In this document: positions 44,463-54,967 of the stretch, piece after piece
How positions within the stretch are numbered: the stretch's first letter is position 1
Layout: each line of letters begins with the position of its first letter
NCBI GenBank assembly: GCA_018136815.1
Contig: CM030932.1
Span: 4,566,287-4,630,286, forward strand
DNA from: Isochrysis galbana
Lineage: Eukaryota; Haptophyta; Isochrysidales; Isochrysidaceae
DNA length: 64,000 nucleotides
Direction of reading: 5' to 3'
Notes under the pieces: model-generated
What the model was told of the DNA's origin: nothing
Databases searched by the model: none
What the model saw: only the letters and a program-made list of their open reading frames with translations
Made by a program: the position numbers and the translations under genes

Positions 44463-45214
44463 AAAAAATGTTTTTTCGTTCTGATTCATTCAGCAATGAA
44501 AAATGAGCGGGCATGAAGCAGAAGCGGCGAAGTAACATGTAACCTTTCTATGGAGGATGCAAATGACAAACACGAGCGACGGAGTGCGGAGTACAGAGTG
44601 ACTAGACAATGCAAACAAAAAAGAATATAACAAAAAGATTGAACCTGAGCTAGATGGCACGTGTGATGCGTGTGCGGTACTCTCAGCGACGAGCACAAGT
44701 GGGGGAGAGGCGGTTAGGATGCCCTTCGCACCTAGTTCTAGACTGTCCCGGCGCAAGGCATGATGCCCATCGAACCGAACGACGAGCCAATGAAGCGTTT
44801 GAATCCTAGTTTCGTTGCCCTATGGACGTGCACAAGGCTTTACTCCATGTGGCCCTGACACAATTGCCTGCGAATTGGCAACGCCGATGGCATGCCATTG
44901 AGTGTGCGCCACGCCGCATCACAGCAGGCTCCTCGCATTCAGTCGGAGCGCCCACGCAAACGTCTCACAATGGGCACAACTAGAGTGCGGGCGGAGCATA
45001 GGGCCCGAGTCTCACGCCCTCAACCAAGAGTTGGACACTCGCCGCGAGTTGTATGCACACAACCGTGCACAAGGGCGACCCAGACACCGTGCGCAGTACA
45101 CGCCGGCGGTGGCATGAGCTTCGCGATTAGCGAGACGACTATTGCACGAGTCGAAAATATTGGTGAACAAGAGCGCGTTGAGAAGAGCGGGGCGCGCAAC
45201 AGGTAGCGACGCAA
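44463..45214. pseudogene. Intergenic with possible LINE C-terminal relic
   Basis: On the + strand near 44640-44830 one frame reads GCPSHLVLDCPGARHDAHRT, resembling the Cys/His-rich end of LINE reverse-transcriptase proteins (H-x-x-x-x-C after an upstream Cys pair). The upstream Cys residues are in another frame. Nothing else is recognised up to 45214. Confidence 0.3.
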
Positions 45215-46002
45215 TCACCACGGGATCATCGCCGTGCGGCGATGCGGCCGGTCGTAGCGCGTTGGTTGCAGCTTGGCAGCGAGTGCAGCCGCCTTTGGCG
45301 CGAGGGGCCGGTCGATAGGGACAGCAGGACCTGCTGCGGTGCGTGTGGAGAGGCCGGCTCCTGCAGCGGGATGCGGAGCGAGTCCCGTCCTCCGTGCGCC
45401 TCCCGCTGCGCGGCTAGGCGTCTTGCTGCTGCATTCGGCTGACCTCCCTCGCCTCGGTGTGCACGACACATTGCAGCCGCCAAGCCCGCGCCGCTGCGGC
45501 GAGCCCCCATTGGGACCGCTGCTCGCCTATGCGGGATGGGCGGGTGCAATTTTCGGCTCAGTGTACCCTCTAGGCGAGACACGATCTCTCCCCCTCCCTC
45601 CTGCGCCCTCGAGTTTTACTCTTCATTTGTCCTCCGCTCCCAACTCCCTCTTCTTGCCTCTCTCTTTCTCTCCTCCCTCTCTCCCACACCTCTCCCGCTC
45701 ACTCTCCCTCTCACCTTTAGGAACTCCTTCCCTCCCGGCGCAGGCGGCATGTTCTCAGGCAGCGGCATCCACTCTTCGAGGACGGCCTCGATGCGCGCCT
45801 CCCTCGCCGAACGGAGACGTAACGAGCGCGAGCGCGCCTCCTCCCTCGACGTGCCTCGCAAGTTCTCAATCTCGCAGCGGAGAGAGAGAAGAGAGTCAGC
45901 CAGAGCGTCGACATCCTCGAGTGCATGCAGCGGAGGAGAGGCCGAGCGGCGGCGCGAGGCGTGGAAGGCGGGTGACGTGCGTGTGGGAGCGCCAAACGAC
46001 AT
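45215..46002 (-). CDS. Small basic protein with N-terminal helix, unknown function
   Basis: Two exons join in phase: 46002-45715 (96 codons) and 45526-45215, giving 199 aa (donor AAAG|GTGAGA, acceptor CATAG|GCGAGC). The start is ATG 46002 (MSFGAPTRTSPAFHASRRR). Residues about 25-75 are a likely amphipathic or coiled-coil helix (LEDVDALADSLLSLRCEIEN, LRLRSAREARIEAVLEEW), followed by MPLPENMPPAPGGKEFLK. Exon 2 is rich in Pro, Ala and Arg (CSSKTPSRAAGGARR, RPLAPKAAALAAKLQPTRYD), ending AMIPW. I do not recognise a family. The coding case rests on matched phases, biased composition and a GA-rich tract just upstream (46008-46130), like that of neighbouring genes. Confidence 0.5.
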
Positions 46003-46242
46003 GGGAGAGGGAGGCAGAGGGGGCGAGGGAGGGTGGGAGGAGAGGGAGAGAGGGAGGCAGCGGGAGTGGGAAGGGGCGGGCGAGGCGCTCAGCTCGACGG
46101 AGTGTGAAGGAAGGAAGAGGAGGGATTCAAATGAGCAGAGGGGGGGCGCCGCGGGGAAGGGATACCGAATAAGGGGCGAGGGGCGAGTCGAAAAGAATGG
46201 TTTGGTTCAATAGTACCCTGAATCGTCGTTCATCGTTCACAC

Positions 46243-46500
46243 CTCAACTATCGTTAAAACGACAGGGTCATGGAGCGCGCGTCACCCCCCTCCTCTCTCC
46301 CCTCCCACCTCGCCGCGCCGGCCGATCAGGACATCGCCGACGCATCGACGCCCGCGCAGCCCCAAGTTGGAGCCGCGCCCATCCACATCCAAGTGCCCGC
46401 GAGCCGACTCGCGAGGCACACGCCCACACGCCCAAGACCAGGACGTACCAGGACAGCGCACGATCCGACACCAACATGCAACATGCCACCAACACCACAC
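46243..46500 (+). mobile_element. 5' end fragment of the ORF1-only retroelement family
   Basis: CTCAACTATCGTTAAAACGA, then CAGGGTC ATGGAGCGCGC, matches the 5' end and first codons of the full element at 58655 with one change. The downstream frame (MERASPPSSLPSHLAAPADQ) keeps the start but diverges soon. It has no 3' half. Confidence 0.65.
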
Positions 46501-46775
46501 ACCAAGCAGTCAATTAACCACACACAACACCACAACCCGATGGAGCCCCAGGGCTCAAGGCCCATCCTCCATCCTCCCATAGGGAAAGCCTCTGGCTCTG
46601 GGCTCTGGGCTGCTGGGCTGGGCCCCTACAACTACTACGCCGAGGCAGTGGCTCCTTGCGCAAGCACGGGGCCCAGACCCGGCCGGTCGACAAGACCACG
46701 CCAAAAGGTAGGGGATGAGGTTGGTTGTGAGGGCCCACCCCGGGGCGTGTCCGCGATGGAGATATTGACGAATTG
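46501..46775. other. Repeat mosaic
   Basis: The part around 46725-46765 (GAGGGCCCACCCCGGGGCGT, CCGCGATGGAG) resembles the inner part of the 36361-36862 repeat; the rest is unassigned transposon-like sequence. Confidence 0.35.
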
Positions 46776-47096
46776 TGATGGCCCATAGGGCCTGAGGGCA
46801 ATGAGGAGGGTGGCAAGCCGGCGGCAGGCGCGGCTGAAGAGACGACTTCGGAGACGCTGACGGGCTGAAGCCCGTCAGCAGAGGAGGGCGGGCAGGCGGG
46901 CTTGAGCGAGGGCGAGGACGGCGGCGAGAGCGACATCGAGCGAGCGGCGAGAGGCGAGGGTGAGTGAGAGGGAGAGGAGGGCTGTGATGGTGATGGCAGG
47001 GGCTGGCGAGGAGAGGAGAGATTGTAGGGTATTATGAGTGTTACGAGAGCGAGAGCGACGAGAGCGAGAGCGACGGATGACGACTGACGACAGGAC
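46776..47096 (+). repeat. Dispersed repeat, copy 2 of a direct pair
   Basis: Second copy of 40103-40421, same orientation; both copies begin at TGACGAATTG and end near GACGACTGACGACAGGACG. Confidence 0.9.
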
Positions 47097-47860
47097 GACG
47101 GACAGAGACACCCAGGAAAACACTCCGACACTCGCCCCACGACTTTCTCACGTAACTCGACTAAAATCATACCCAAACACTCCGGCCAGACGACGACGGA
47201 CGACGATCAGAAGGCGATCTGTCGGCGATCCCGTCTGGAAGGGGAATCGCACCATAACGGAAACGAGGGGCAATCCTGCCCCACAGGATTCCAAGAGACC
47301 TATCGAATAAGACGAAAGAAGTGCGGTGTGCCAAAGAAAGGGGGAGATGCGAAGAGATTGCAAAATAAACCTGATTGCAATCACTGTCACTGAAGTAGAT
47401 AGAGAAACGCGGAGAAGATAGCGAATTAAACCTATTTGCGAGGCGCCTAGGAGGGAGAAAGGTGGGGAAACTTCCCTTCTCTTCGAGGGAAAGAGAGAGG
47501 GCGCTCCACAACCCAAGATCCTATGCGTCCAAGCGAAGCTTTTGACCGAGGACGAGAACGAGAGAATTATAACGATAAATACCGAACGACGAAGAAAAGA
47601 GAGAAGCCTAACGAGTGTCGATTCGCGAATGCGACAGATAGGGGGGCGCGAGGAGGCCCCCATTGATTGACCCATTGACCCATTGACCCCTACCTACTGC
47701 CTACTGCCTACTGATAAAAGTAAACGTAGGTTGATTGATGATTGGCGATGGATAGGCTGAGGCTGAGGCTCTGAGGCTAGGGCTGAGGCTGAGGTTTGGT
47801 AAGGATTGAGTATTGTGAGAACGAGGGACGAGAACGGGAACGAGAACGAGAGCAAGAGCG
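47097..47860. other. Intergenic
   Basis: AT-richer sequence with weak internal repeats (for example AAATAAACCTGATTGC / GAATTAAACCTATTTGC near 47360-47440 and (GAGGCT)n near 47757). Long minus-strand frame 47675-47148 has no recognisable domain. Confidence 0.4.
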
Positions 47861-47998
47861 ACGAACCATAGACGACAGAACGATAGAGGAAAGAGTCCGA
47901 TAGGCCGACGACACGGCATCACGGCACCACACGACGAACCACAGACGACAGAACGATAGAGGATAGAGTCCGACAGGCCGACGACACGGCACCACACT
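47861..47998 (+). repeat. Tandem repeat, two units of about 73 bases
   Basis: ACGAACCATAGACGACAGAA, CGATAGAGGA, AGAGTCCGATAGGCCGACGA, CACGGCA at 47861 repeats at 47934 with few substitutions. Confidence 0.85.
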
Positions 47999-48243
47999 CA
48001 CATCAATCAACACTCTCAACACTTAACACTTACCTATCTTCAGCACGGAACACGGCGGAACGCAAAGACGCACAGAGACCGACTGACAGACGGATCAAGG
48101 AAGAGGATGCCGACAGCCGACAGACAAGAGAGCGACGGGGCGACGGACGATCCGACGGGGCGAGAGACGATCCGATGGGGCGACAGTTGTGCACAGGAAT
48201 AAGGAATGAATCTTCGAAAACCCATAATTTATCCATAATTGGT
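47999..48243. other. Intergenic
   Basis: Purine-rich sequence with GACGGGGCGA repeats near 48135-48185; no gene. Confidence 0.35.
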
Positions 48244-49175
48244 TTAATAAAGACCGAAGTGAAGTAGAAGTAGCATTGGCATTGAGGCCCAGCCAACAGC
48301 CAAAAGTATCGGTCTCGAAGATCGAAGAAGGCGCGCCATGCGGCTATCGCCTAGATGACGACACAGATGATCGCGAAAGGCCTCGAGATACGCGCGGCGC
48401 ATTGAGCGTGGCACGTGAAGACACAGTGTCTCCTCGCCTTCCCTCGTTGGAGCTCGCCTGTAGAGGAGCGCCTGATTGGAGCAAAGCCATGCCGCTTCGA
48501 CTCCCGGGCTACCCAGCACAGGCGGCTCCTCTCCCCCCCGCACTTCGCGCCGTGGGTGCAACATTCAGAACTTCTTTCTAGTAGTCCAAGACGTCATTTA
48601 ATTGAGGTTATGCCCTTTTCATATGAAGGAGTGGTCCCTCCCATTTCGGCTTGGGAACAACTTGCTACCTTGCAGGCGGGAAGGAAGCACTCACTCCACT
48701 CAATATAAGGCACGAAACTCAAAGCAGCGCAAGCACATGATGTGGACCCGGAATATCCGGCGCGCCAAGAAGTGAGATCCTTCTATTCCAAGTAGCTTGT
48801 ACACAACTCCCCGAGCACTACCCCCGTGGACTCAACGAGGTCCTCGCTGGGCGCCCTTGTCAGAAGCCCATCCAATGGCCTGTTCGCATGGTCATTCTTG
48901 TTGTGAAGCACCGTGCACCCAGCCACCGCTCATCTGCATCACCGTGCCTGCTCCCCCGGAGAAGCGTTCTCCTCTCGCCCGGCAGAACAATCAGCCTCCA
49001 CATGGCCCGTCGCTCCGCATCGGATGCACGTGCTGAACGAATTCCTAAAGGCAAGGGCGGAGATGGGACGGGGGGTCATTGTTAGCCAAGCATCCTGTAG
49101 CACTAAAATTTGGTTGTCCTCTGTGAGTATGACGATGATGGTGGGTGCAACGCGGGTCTGGCCAACCGACGTCAC
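48244..49175 (-). pseudogene. Decayed LTR-retrotransposon remnant (gag knuckle and integrase zinc region)
   Basis: On the minus strand 49028-48987 encodes CIRCGATGHVEADC, a CCHC zinc knuckle (C-x2-C-x4-H-x4-C) as in gag proteins. Further along the same strand, 48564-48244 reads LCLHVPRSMRRAYLEAFRDH, LCRHLGDSRMARLLR, resembling the H2C2 region before an integrase core (VP...R...L...H....HLG...), although the Gly before HLG is Arg and several Cys are missing. Protease and reverse transcriptase are absent from the 420 bases between them, so this is a collapsed relic. Confidence 0.45.
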
Positions 49176-49270
49176 AAGTGTTCAATGAACGCGCCGCCCG
49201 CGCCACACAGCACAAGGATGAAGCACAGGTCTGGCGTGCCCAGCTGCTACAGAGAGGGTGCATGGTGAAC

Positions 49271-50020
49271 TCACGGAGCGCTCCTTCTCTTTGGCGCCGG
49301 CTTCCGCACAATCTCCTGCCAGTCGTTGATAAGCGGCGGCGGCGGTCGTGCTACCATTCGCCCCGACGTGCTCTTGCGCTTGCGAAGCCAGGGATCGCTA
49401 CGATCTACCAGTGGTTTCAAAGAGTCGTCCGCCTTGGCGAAGGCTGACGCGTTCTGCTTGGCGTCTTCGATGAGTGCTGCGAGCGTTTGCCTCAGCTCAG
49501 CCTTGTTCTTGTGCGGCTCAAGGTGCTTGCTGCTCGTAAGCTTGAGCACGCCCGTCGCACGATTGTACCGCACGGGTCCGCACACGGCCACCAACCGCAG
49601 CCGCTCCTCTCGACTCAGCCCGAGCTTCGCCACTTTGACACGGAGCACCACCTTTGCCGACTCTGGGGGGTCCCAGTGGTCTGCTGAGGAGTGAAAGAAC
49701 TGGGTGCGGAAGTTGAGCACGTTGAGTCGATGATCCTCCTCCGACACGAGAGCCTCTGGCGCCCAGCTCTCCAGCACCGCGTCGCTAGGAGGAGAGGGAG
49801 GTTTGCGGAGCGATGGGGTGGGCCCATCGAAGCGCCGCAGGAAGCGCTCCTGCGCCTCTTCCTCCTGCTGGTCGAAGCGCTCCTCGTGGGAGAGCGCACG
49901 ACCGCCGCCACCCGCCTCTCGAGTCGAGAGCGCGCGCATAAACCATGCCCTTGATGCCAGGGAGAGCCGAGAGGACGCTGCGGCACCCACGGACGAGAGC
50001 CGCGCGAGGCGCAGCGCCAT
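49271..50020 (-). CDS. Mitochondrial small-subunit ribosomal protein mS35-like
   Basis: A single exon of 249 aa from ATG 50020. The leader MALRLARLSSVGAAASSRLS followed by LASRAWFMRALST is Arg/Ser/Ala-rich with no acids, a typical mitochondrial presequence. After an acidic linker (HEERFDQQEEEAQERFLRRF) comes the conserved core: AKVVLRVKVAKLGLSREERL, RLVAVCGPVRYNRATGVLKL and NKAELRQTLAALIEDAKQ. This fits the small ribosomal subunit mS35/MRP-S28 domain (beta strand, then an R..L....G.RY block and a C-terminal helix). The C-terminus is basic (LRKRKSTSGRM, RKPAPKRRSAP). It would act in the mitoribosomal head. A GTG two codons upstream is not needed as a start. Confidence 0.78.
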   Translation of the reverse strand: MALRLARLSSVGAAASSRLSLASRAWFMRALSTREAGGGGRALSHEERFDQQEEEAQERFLRRFDGPTPSLRKPPSPPSDAVLESWAPEALVSEEDHRLNVLNFRTQFFHSSADHWDPPESAKVVLRVKVAKLGLSREERLRLVAVCGPVRYNRATGVLKLTSSKHLEPHKNKAELRQTLAALIEDAKQNASAFAKADDSLKPLVDRSDPWLRKRKSTSGRMVARPPPPLINDWQEIVRKPAPKRRSAP

Positions 50021-50211
50021 CGTCACTGGGAGGAGGAATTCTTCTAACTTCTAAGGATGCCTTTTTACCTCCTGGCTCCTGGCTCTGGCTCTGGCTCGTC
50101 CACTATTCCCTGTTCTTGCTGGCAGAGAAGATGGATGGGAGACGATCGGAGACGACTGATTCCCGGCTCGCGACCCTTTCCCAGGCAATTCGGCAGTGAC
50201 AAGCCCTCCTG

Positions 50212-50370
50212 CGTGGACCCCGAGCCGGACTTCTGGGCCCGCTCAGCGAGGGGTCCCTGGCGCATCGCGGTCAACAAGGATTGCGCGCAACAATTCAAGG
50301 CCAAATACGGCGACCTCACGTGCATCCGCATCCAACAAGTCGACATCCCGGTCTGTGTGACATACAAGCC
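50212..50370 (+). pseudogene. Fragment of the retroelement ORF1
   Basis: Translates as DPEPDFWARSARGPWRIAVN followed by KDCAQQFKAKYGD and VDIPVCVTYK. This aligns with the retroelement ORF1 around 59560-59705 (DLEPDFLSKSASGPWEILVT, ADCANQFRETYKD, VGIPCPIGVKY). Both flanks are unrelated to the element. It lies between the divergent mS35 and oxygenase genes. The bases around 50544-50566 form a CAGCTGC...GCAGCTG hairpin; otherwise the gap to 50795 holds only the simple repeats. Confidence 0.7.
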
Positions 50371-50692
50371 ATGCGCCGCATGGCCCGTAGACCCGCAGAG
50401 CGGCTCCGGCTATCCGGCTATGGCCCTTGGGAGAGAGGTCTCCAGTGGCAGTGGGGTCCACCCGGCCAGCGAGATGTCGATGTCGACCACCAACGCAGAA
50501 GAGATGAGATGATGAGCCCCATCAGCCACCGTACAAAACACAAAACAGCTGCGGTGAAGCAGCTGTGTTTCGGTGCTTCGGCCCGGCAGTAAAGAGTTAA
50601 TATAGAATACCAAATACAAAACGACGCCCTGTCGGCGGTCCGTCGGCTGTGGCGGCGACTGACGCTCGAGGCGCCCCTCTCTCGCCCTCGCT

Positions 50693-50696
<4 letters not shown>

Positions 50697-50728
<32 letters not shown>

Positions 50729-50790
50729 GACTCCCTGCCTCCCTCCCTCTCCCCCCCCCCCCCCCCCACCACCACCACCACCACCATCAC
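50697..50790. repeat. (CT)n, poly-C and (CCA)n repeats upstream of the oxygenase gene
   Basis: About 12 CT units, CCCTCCCT, about 17 C, then (ACC)n ending some 6 bases before the start codon at 50796. Confidence 0.9.
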
Positions 50791-50795
50791 CACCA

Positions 50796-52485
50796 ATGCT
50801 ACGGCGCTCGTTGCTCCTCGTCTCTCCCGCGGCGGGGCTCGCCCTGGCGAGTACTTGTGAAGGGTCGAGCTGGCCTCCGATGATTGCCTCGCGGGAGGCG
50901 GCGGTGCTGCGCGGGAGACAGGGAGCTCTTCTCGGCGTGAGCGGCGTGCTCAACTACCAGGAACGAGGCGTCACGCACGTCCACACCGTACGCGACCGCA
51001 ACGGCAGCGATGGGCCGCTGGTTGGCGCACAGTGGGCACCCACCGCTGTCGTCGTCGCCAATGGCAGAGGCAGGCCGGAACTAACACTGGAGACGACGGG
51101 CTTTCAGCTTCTGGCGGAGGGCGAGGCAGCGGCTCAGACTGGCGAGCCGCGCGTGCGAGGCAAGGAGCTCTATTGCGAGAATGCGGTGATTGGAGCATAC
51201 TACCGCGAGTGTGAGGAGATCGTCAAGCGGGTCCGTTGCTGCTCGAACAGTGTCTGATGCTTCTGCTCGTTCGCTCGCGGCCTAAGCTGCGGGGCTGGAG
51301 CTCGGCACATCCACTCACATCGACAGCGTCCACTCGACTGCACCGCAGGTGACTGGGGCCCGGCACGTCGCCGCCTTTGATCACAATGTGAGGTGTGACA
51401 CAGCAAAAAAGGCCGGTCAGAGGATCCAAGGCGGGAACCTGGTGCAGGTAAGCATGCTGATCCGGCCTCCAGCGCAGCCGAAACTGACTTGACATCGTTG
51501 ACGCACTGCGGGACGCCCCTCCTGTGTTTGTAGTCTGCCGCCTCGCTTGTTCACGGAGACTACACCTCGACGTCGGCGCGCCGCCGTCTCGAAGCCCTTG
51601 CCGATCCCCCCAAGATCAATGATCCTCTCAAATCCGTGCAGGGCGACACTCCGCTTCTCCGCAAAGAAGATGTGGACCAGGCCACTAGCGGCCAGCGGCG
51701 TTACGCCTTCATCAATCTATGGAGGCCAATCTCCATCGTGAGGCGCCCCGCCAGCTGCTGATTGCTGTGTCTCGAAGGCCCTGCAGTGCATTGTCCACCC
51801 AACGGCAACTAGCGAGGTACTTTCCGTCATTAGTCTTGCACGCCAATGGCACTGCCGGTTCACTTCCATGCGTGCACCGCCCTAAATCTCTCTCAGGTCG
51901 AAGCGAAGCCGCTTGCTTGTTGTGACGCTGCAACGACGGCAGAGGACGACTTGATCGTCTTCTCGCTTCAGTACGCCGACCGCGTTGGTGAGAACTACTT
52001 TGCGAAACACGAGGATAGGCATCGCTGGTAAGCGAAGCCAATGATCACCTCCTTGCATTCCTCCTTATCAGCCGTCTTGTTATTGTGCTCATTGGATGAG
52101 GGCGACGGGCCTCTGCGCCTCCCATGTGCCGATCACCTACCTACCCCTGTCCCTAGGTACTACTATCCGCAAATGACACCCGACGAGGCAATGCTTATCA
52201 AGCAGTGGGACAGTGCCGGCAGGGTTGGCGATGGTGAGCATGGTCACGCCTTGCTTCGGTCGCTTCGTCTAGGCTCGGCCTCACCTGGGTCGAACCGGCC
52301 GACGAGCGACTACGATAGGGCGACCAGCCTTTCATTGTACTTCCCCCCCACCGCATTTGCACTCAGGAAAAGAGCGCCCGTCAACCTCGGCCTTCGCACT
52401 GCACACGGCGTTTGTTGATCCATCCAGTCCGCCCGGTGCTCCGGATCGCGAGAGCATCGAAGTGCGCTGTGTGGTGCTATACTAG
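50796..52485 (+). CDS. CmcJ/NvfI-family (GA4-desaturase-like) oxygenase
   Basis: Six exons join in phase: 50796-51230, 51349-51447, 51534-51737, 51897-52027, 52157-52233 and 52367-52485 (354 aa). Conserved blocks in order are LETTGFQLL, ENAVIGAYYRECEEIVKR, TGARHVAAFDHNVR, LVHGDYT, FINLWRPI, AKPLACCDA with AEDDLIVF, HRWYYYPQMTPDEAMLIKQW, ALHTAFVDPS and RESIEVRCVVLY at the stop. These define the CmcJ/NvfI/AsaB family of putative Fe(II)/2-oxoglutarate oxygenases, known mostly from fungal and bacterial secondary metabolism. The H-x-D in VHGDY and the His in LHTAF are candidate iron ligands. The N-terminal LLLVSPAAGLALASTC may be a leader. Substrate is unknown. Exon phases and the family order make the gene model firm; algal members may come from old horizontal transfer. 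Confidence 0.88.
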
Positions 52486-53067
52486 GAACCGGTGGCTGGT
52501 CGAACGAAAACGACAATGTGTCTTGGATGTAGTGATCTTGCTTGAGGTGCACGTTGCTCGCCTAGTGGGCACCACGCAAGGGGTGGCAGCTAGATGTTGG
52601 CGAGCTTATAATGAAGACGTACATGTATGTCGTCAGTGCATCGGCAAACTCGTAATCGCATAGGCAGGTCAGCTCGGCGCTCATGCTAGATCAAGCACGG
52701 AGCCAAGCAACTGCGAGCCCGACCCGAGGCTGCCGTGGGCACGGATGGGGTTCGGTGGAGAGTGGAGCGCGCAGGGGCCGCTCTCCTCTATTCTCTATTC
52801 CCCCTTTCCCCCATCCTCACTCGCGCGGGCTCGCCTCTTGGATGCTTGGATGTGGGGGTAAGGGTGGGTAGTAGGGAGTAGCACAAGCACAATGCCTCAC
52901 GCCGCACACGTAGCGGATGTAGGATGTATATTTTAAATTATTTTTTAAGATTTTTTTAGATGTACGAGCTGCGCTTCGGCTTTCGGTCAGGGCAGGGCGC
53001 CCGCTCAGTAGGGTAGCTCGTAGCTCGTAGCTCAGTCTTACGTCTTACTTATACTATACTACTTAGG
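52486..53067. other. Intergenic
   Basis: Mixed sequence downstream of the oxygenase gene; an AT-rich patch (52930-52960) precedes the repeat. No gene. Confidence 0.4.
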
Positions 53068-53530
53068 TTTCAACTAAGTTTATACTTAGTTCGCCCATGG
53101 GGGGGCACGAGCCCCCCTCTCTCTCCACTCCTCACTCCTCCCCTGCCATGGGGGAGGAACCACCCACTCTCCTGGCACGCCTGATGGCTTGCCAGGAGCA
53201 CACTGCCATGCTGACCCATTCCTCTCCCCACAGGCACGCCTGACTCGCCCGCCCTGGCCTGTCGTGGCCAGCCCATCCCTCTGACCAGCCCCTCCTCCCC
53301 CTGGGCCCCCCTGTTCAGGACCCCCAGCCAGCTCCAGTCGACCCGCAGGGGCTCGGAGCGCCAGCGAGGGAGAGGCAGGAGGGGCCAGGGCCATGCCCCA
53401 GCCTCACCTGCCCCCTGAGCTGCGCTCCCAGGCCCCTGCTGGCCACCTGGGGACCTGAAGAGGGGCCGCAGGCGCGCGCCATGGGCCCCCGCCGCAGGGA
53501 AGAGAGGAGGAAAAGGGAAGAGGGAGGGGA
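53068..53530 (-). repeat. Dispersed repeat family, third diverged copy
   Basis: Begins with CAACTAAGTTTATACTTAGTT, the same palindromic end as 15560-16036 and 36361-36862. It shares CCTGCCCCCTGAG, CTGGCC and the GCCGCAGGGA-GAGAG block in the same order as 36361-36862. Confidence 0.6.
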
Positions 53531-54374
53531 GGGGGGAGCGGCAGCTCACCCCTCCGGCAGAAACGTGTCTTCTCGCCCCGTTTAGGTAAGAGAAGACGGG
53601 GGCGCCAGAGCCAGGAGGGAAGGGCCGCGGCTCGCCGCGGCCACTCGCTCTAGCGAGGGAGATTAGCGCTTCTGGGCTCCTATCTCACGAGTGCCCCCCC
53701 CCCCCCTGCGTTGCTTTTACCCGAAAGGGGTTTTCCCCCAGCGTGGACTCGAGGAGAGGACGTGCTGGGGTGCGCGGGGCCGGTGCATGCACTGGGGGGA
53801 GGACAAATATCGAGGGGAGGGGGCAGTGCCCCCACCCCCCGGTATCACTCGGACACCTGGCCCGTCAGGCATGGCGGGATTCCGGGACTGAGACGTTATG
53901 TCCAATTAGCTAGTGGGGTTGGCTAGGATATAACATTGATTATTAATATTAAAAATAAAATATACTACTTAGGTTTAGGACTTAGACTTAGGGATTGGGA
54001 TTGGGGATTGGGGATTGGGGCGTTGGGTTTGGCGTTTATGGTTTATTGGGGTGTAGTATCGAGTACGAGTACTACTGTCGAAATATAATAGCAAATAGCA
54101 ACAGCAAATAACAAATACACAGAATTCGTCGTCGTCGTAGTCGTAAGTCGTAAAAGTCGTAAGGGTAGTAAAGATCCTGATGATCCTGATCTCGATCATA
54201 GTCATAGTACATAGTAGTGTTGGATTCGGGTGCTAGTGTGCTAGCACAGCATAAAACTAGGGACTGGTGATAGCCATAGTCGTTGGGAGTCTTCTCAAAA
54301 TTAAAATGCGCTGTCAATCAATAGAGTACCGGTGTGATGGTTCGGTAGTTCGGTAGTAGGCAGCAACAGCAGCT
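53531..54374. other. Intergenic
   Basis: C-run near 53695-53706, then AT-richer sequence with GGGATTGGG repeats near 53990-54020. No gene recognised. Confidence 0.4.
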
Positions 54375-54595
54375 CTGTTTTGCCGTTTTTGGGTTACGCT
54401 TCGTTGCTTCGTTGTGGGGGCTCCCGGGGGGGGGGGGGTTCTGGGGCCCAAAGGGCATCGAATATGTGCTAGATGGGTGTGTTCCGGGGTTTCTACCGCT
54501 TCACTTTGGTGTAATTCCTCAAGCTCCTCACTTTCTCACTTTCTCACTTTTACATCCTTAGAATTAGAAGTTCAGATAGTGTTTGACCGCCCTAG
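54375..54595 (+). repeat. Dispersed repeat (MITE-like), copy 2, possible 8-bp TSD
   Basis: From CTGTTTTGCCGTTTTTGGGT to GTGTTTGACCGCCCTAG, near-identical to the first half of 44185-44462 and sharing its end. CAGCAGCT flanks both sides (54367-54374 and 54596-54603), which may be a target duplication, though GCA repeats nearby make this uncertain. Confidence 0.7.
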
Positions 54596-54699
54596 CAGCA
54601 GCTCCTCGTCGAGGCTCTCTCCTCGGGTGGGTTCCCCGCTTCCGTCTCCCACGGTCAAATGTCCGAGCGCGGTTACACTTCCTACTGACCGATCCGCAG

Positions 54700-54700
<1 letters not shown>

Positions 54701-54766
<66 letters not shown>
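54701..54766. repeat. (CT)n microsatellite upstream of the androglobin-like gene
   Basis: About 33 CT units; CT-rich sequence continues to the start codon at 54968. Confidence 0.95.
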
Positions 54767-54771
<5 letters not shown>

Positions 54772-54967
54772 CGCCCATCGCTCTTCATAAGGACTCAGAC
54801 CTCCTTTCTTTCTCTTTCCTCTACCTTCCTCCCTTTCCCACACCCGCGCTCTCTCTCAGCCACCGCCCCTCGCTCTCTCTCTTCTCTCCCCCACCCCTTT
54901 CTCCCTGTTCTCCCCCTCCCCCCTTGCCTCTCTCCCTCTCCCTCTCCCTGTCTCTCACGGAGCGCCC

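Noticed and set aside
47148-47675. 175-aa minus-strand frame rich in Leu/Ile/Ser
   Set aside because: No domain, no intron signals, composition follows a purine-rich + strand, and the region lies among transposon fragments.
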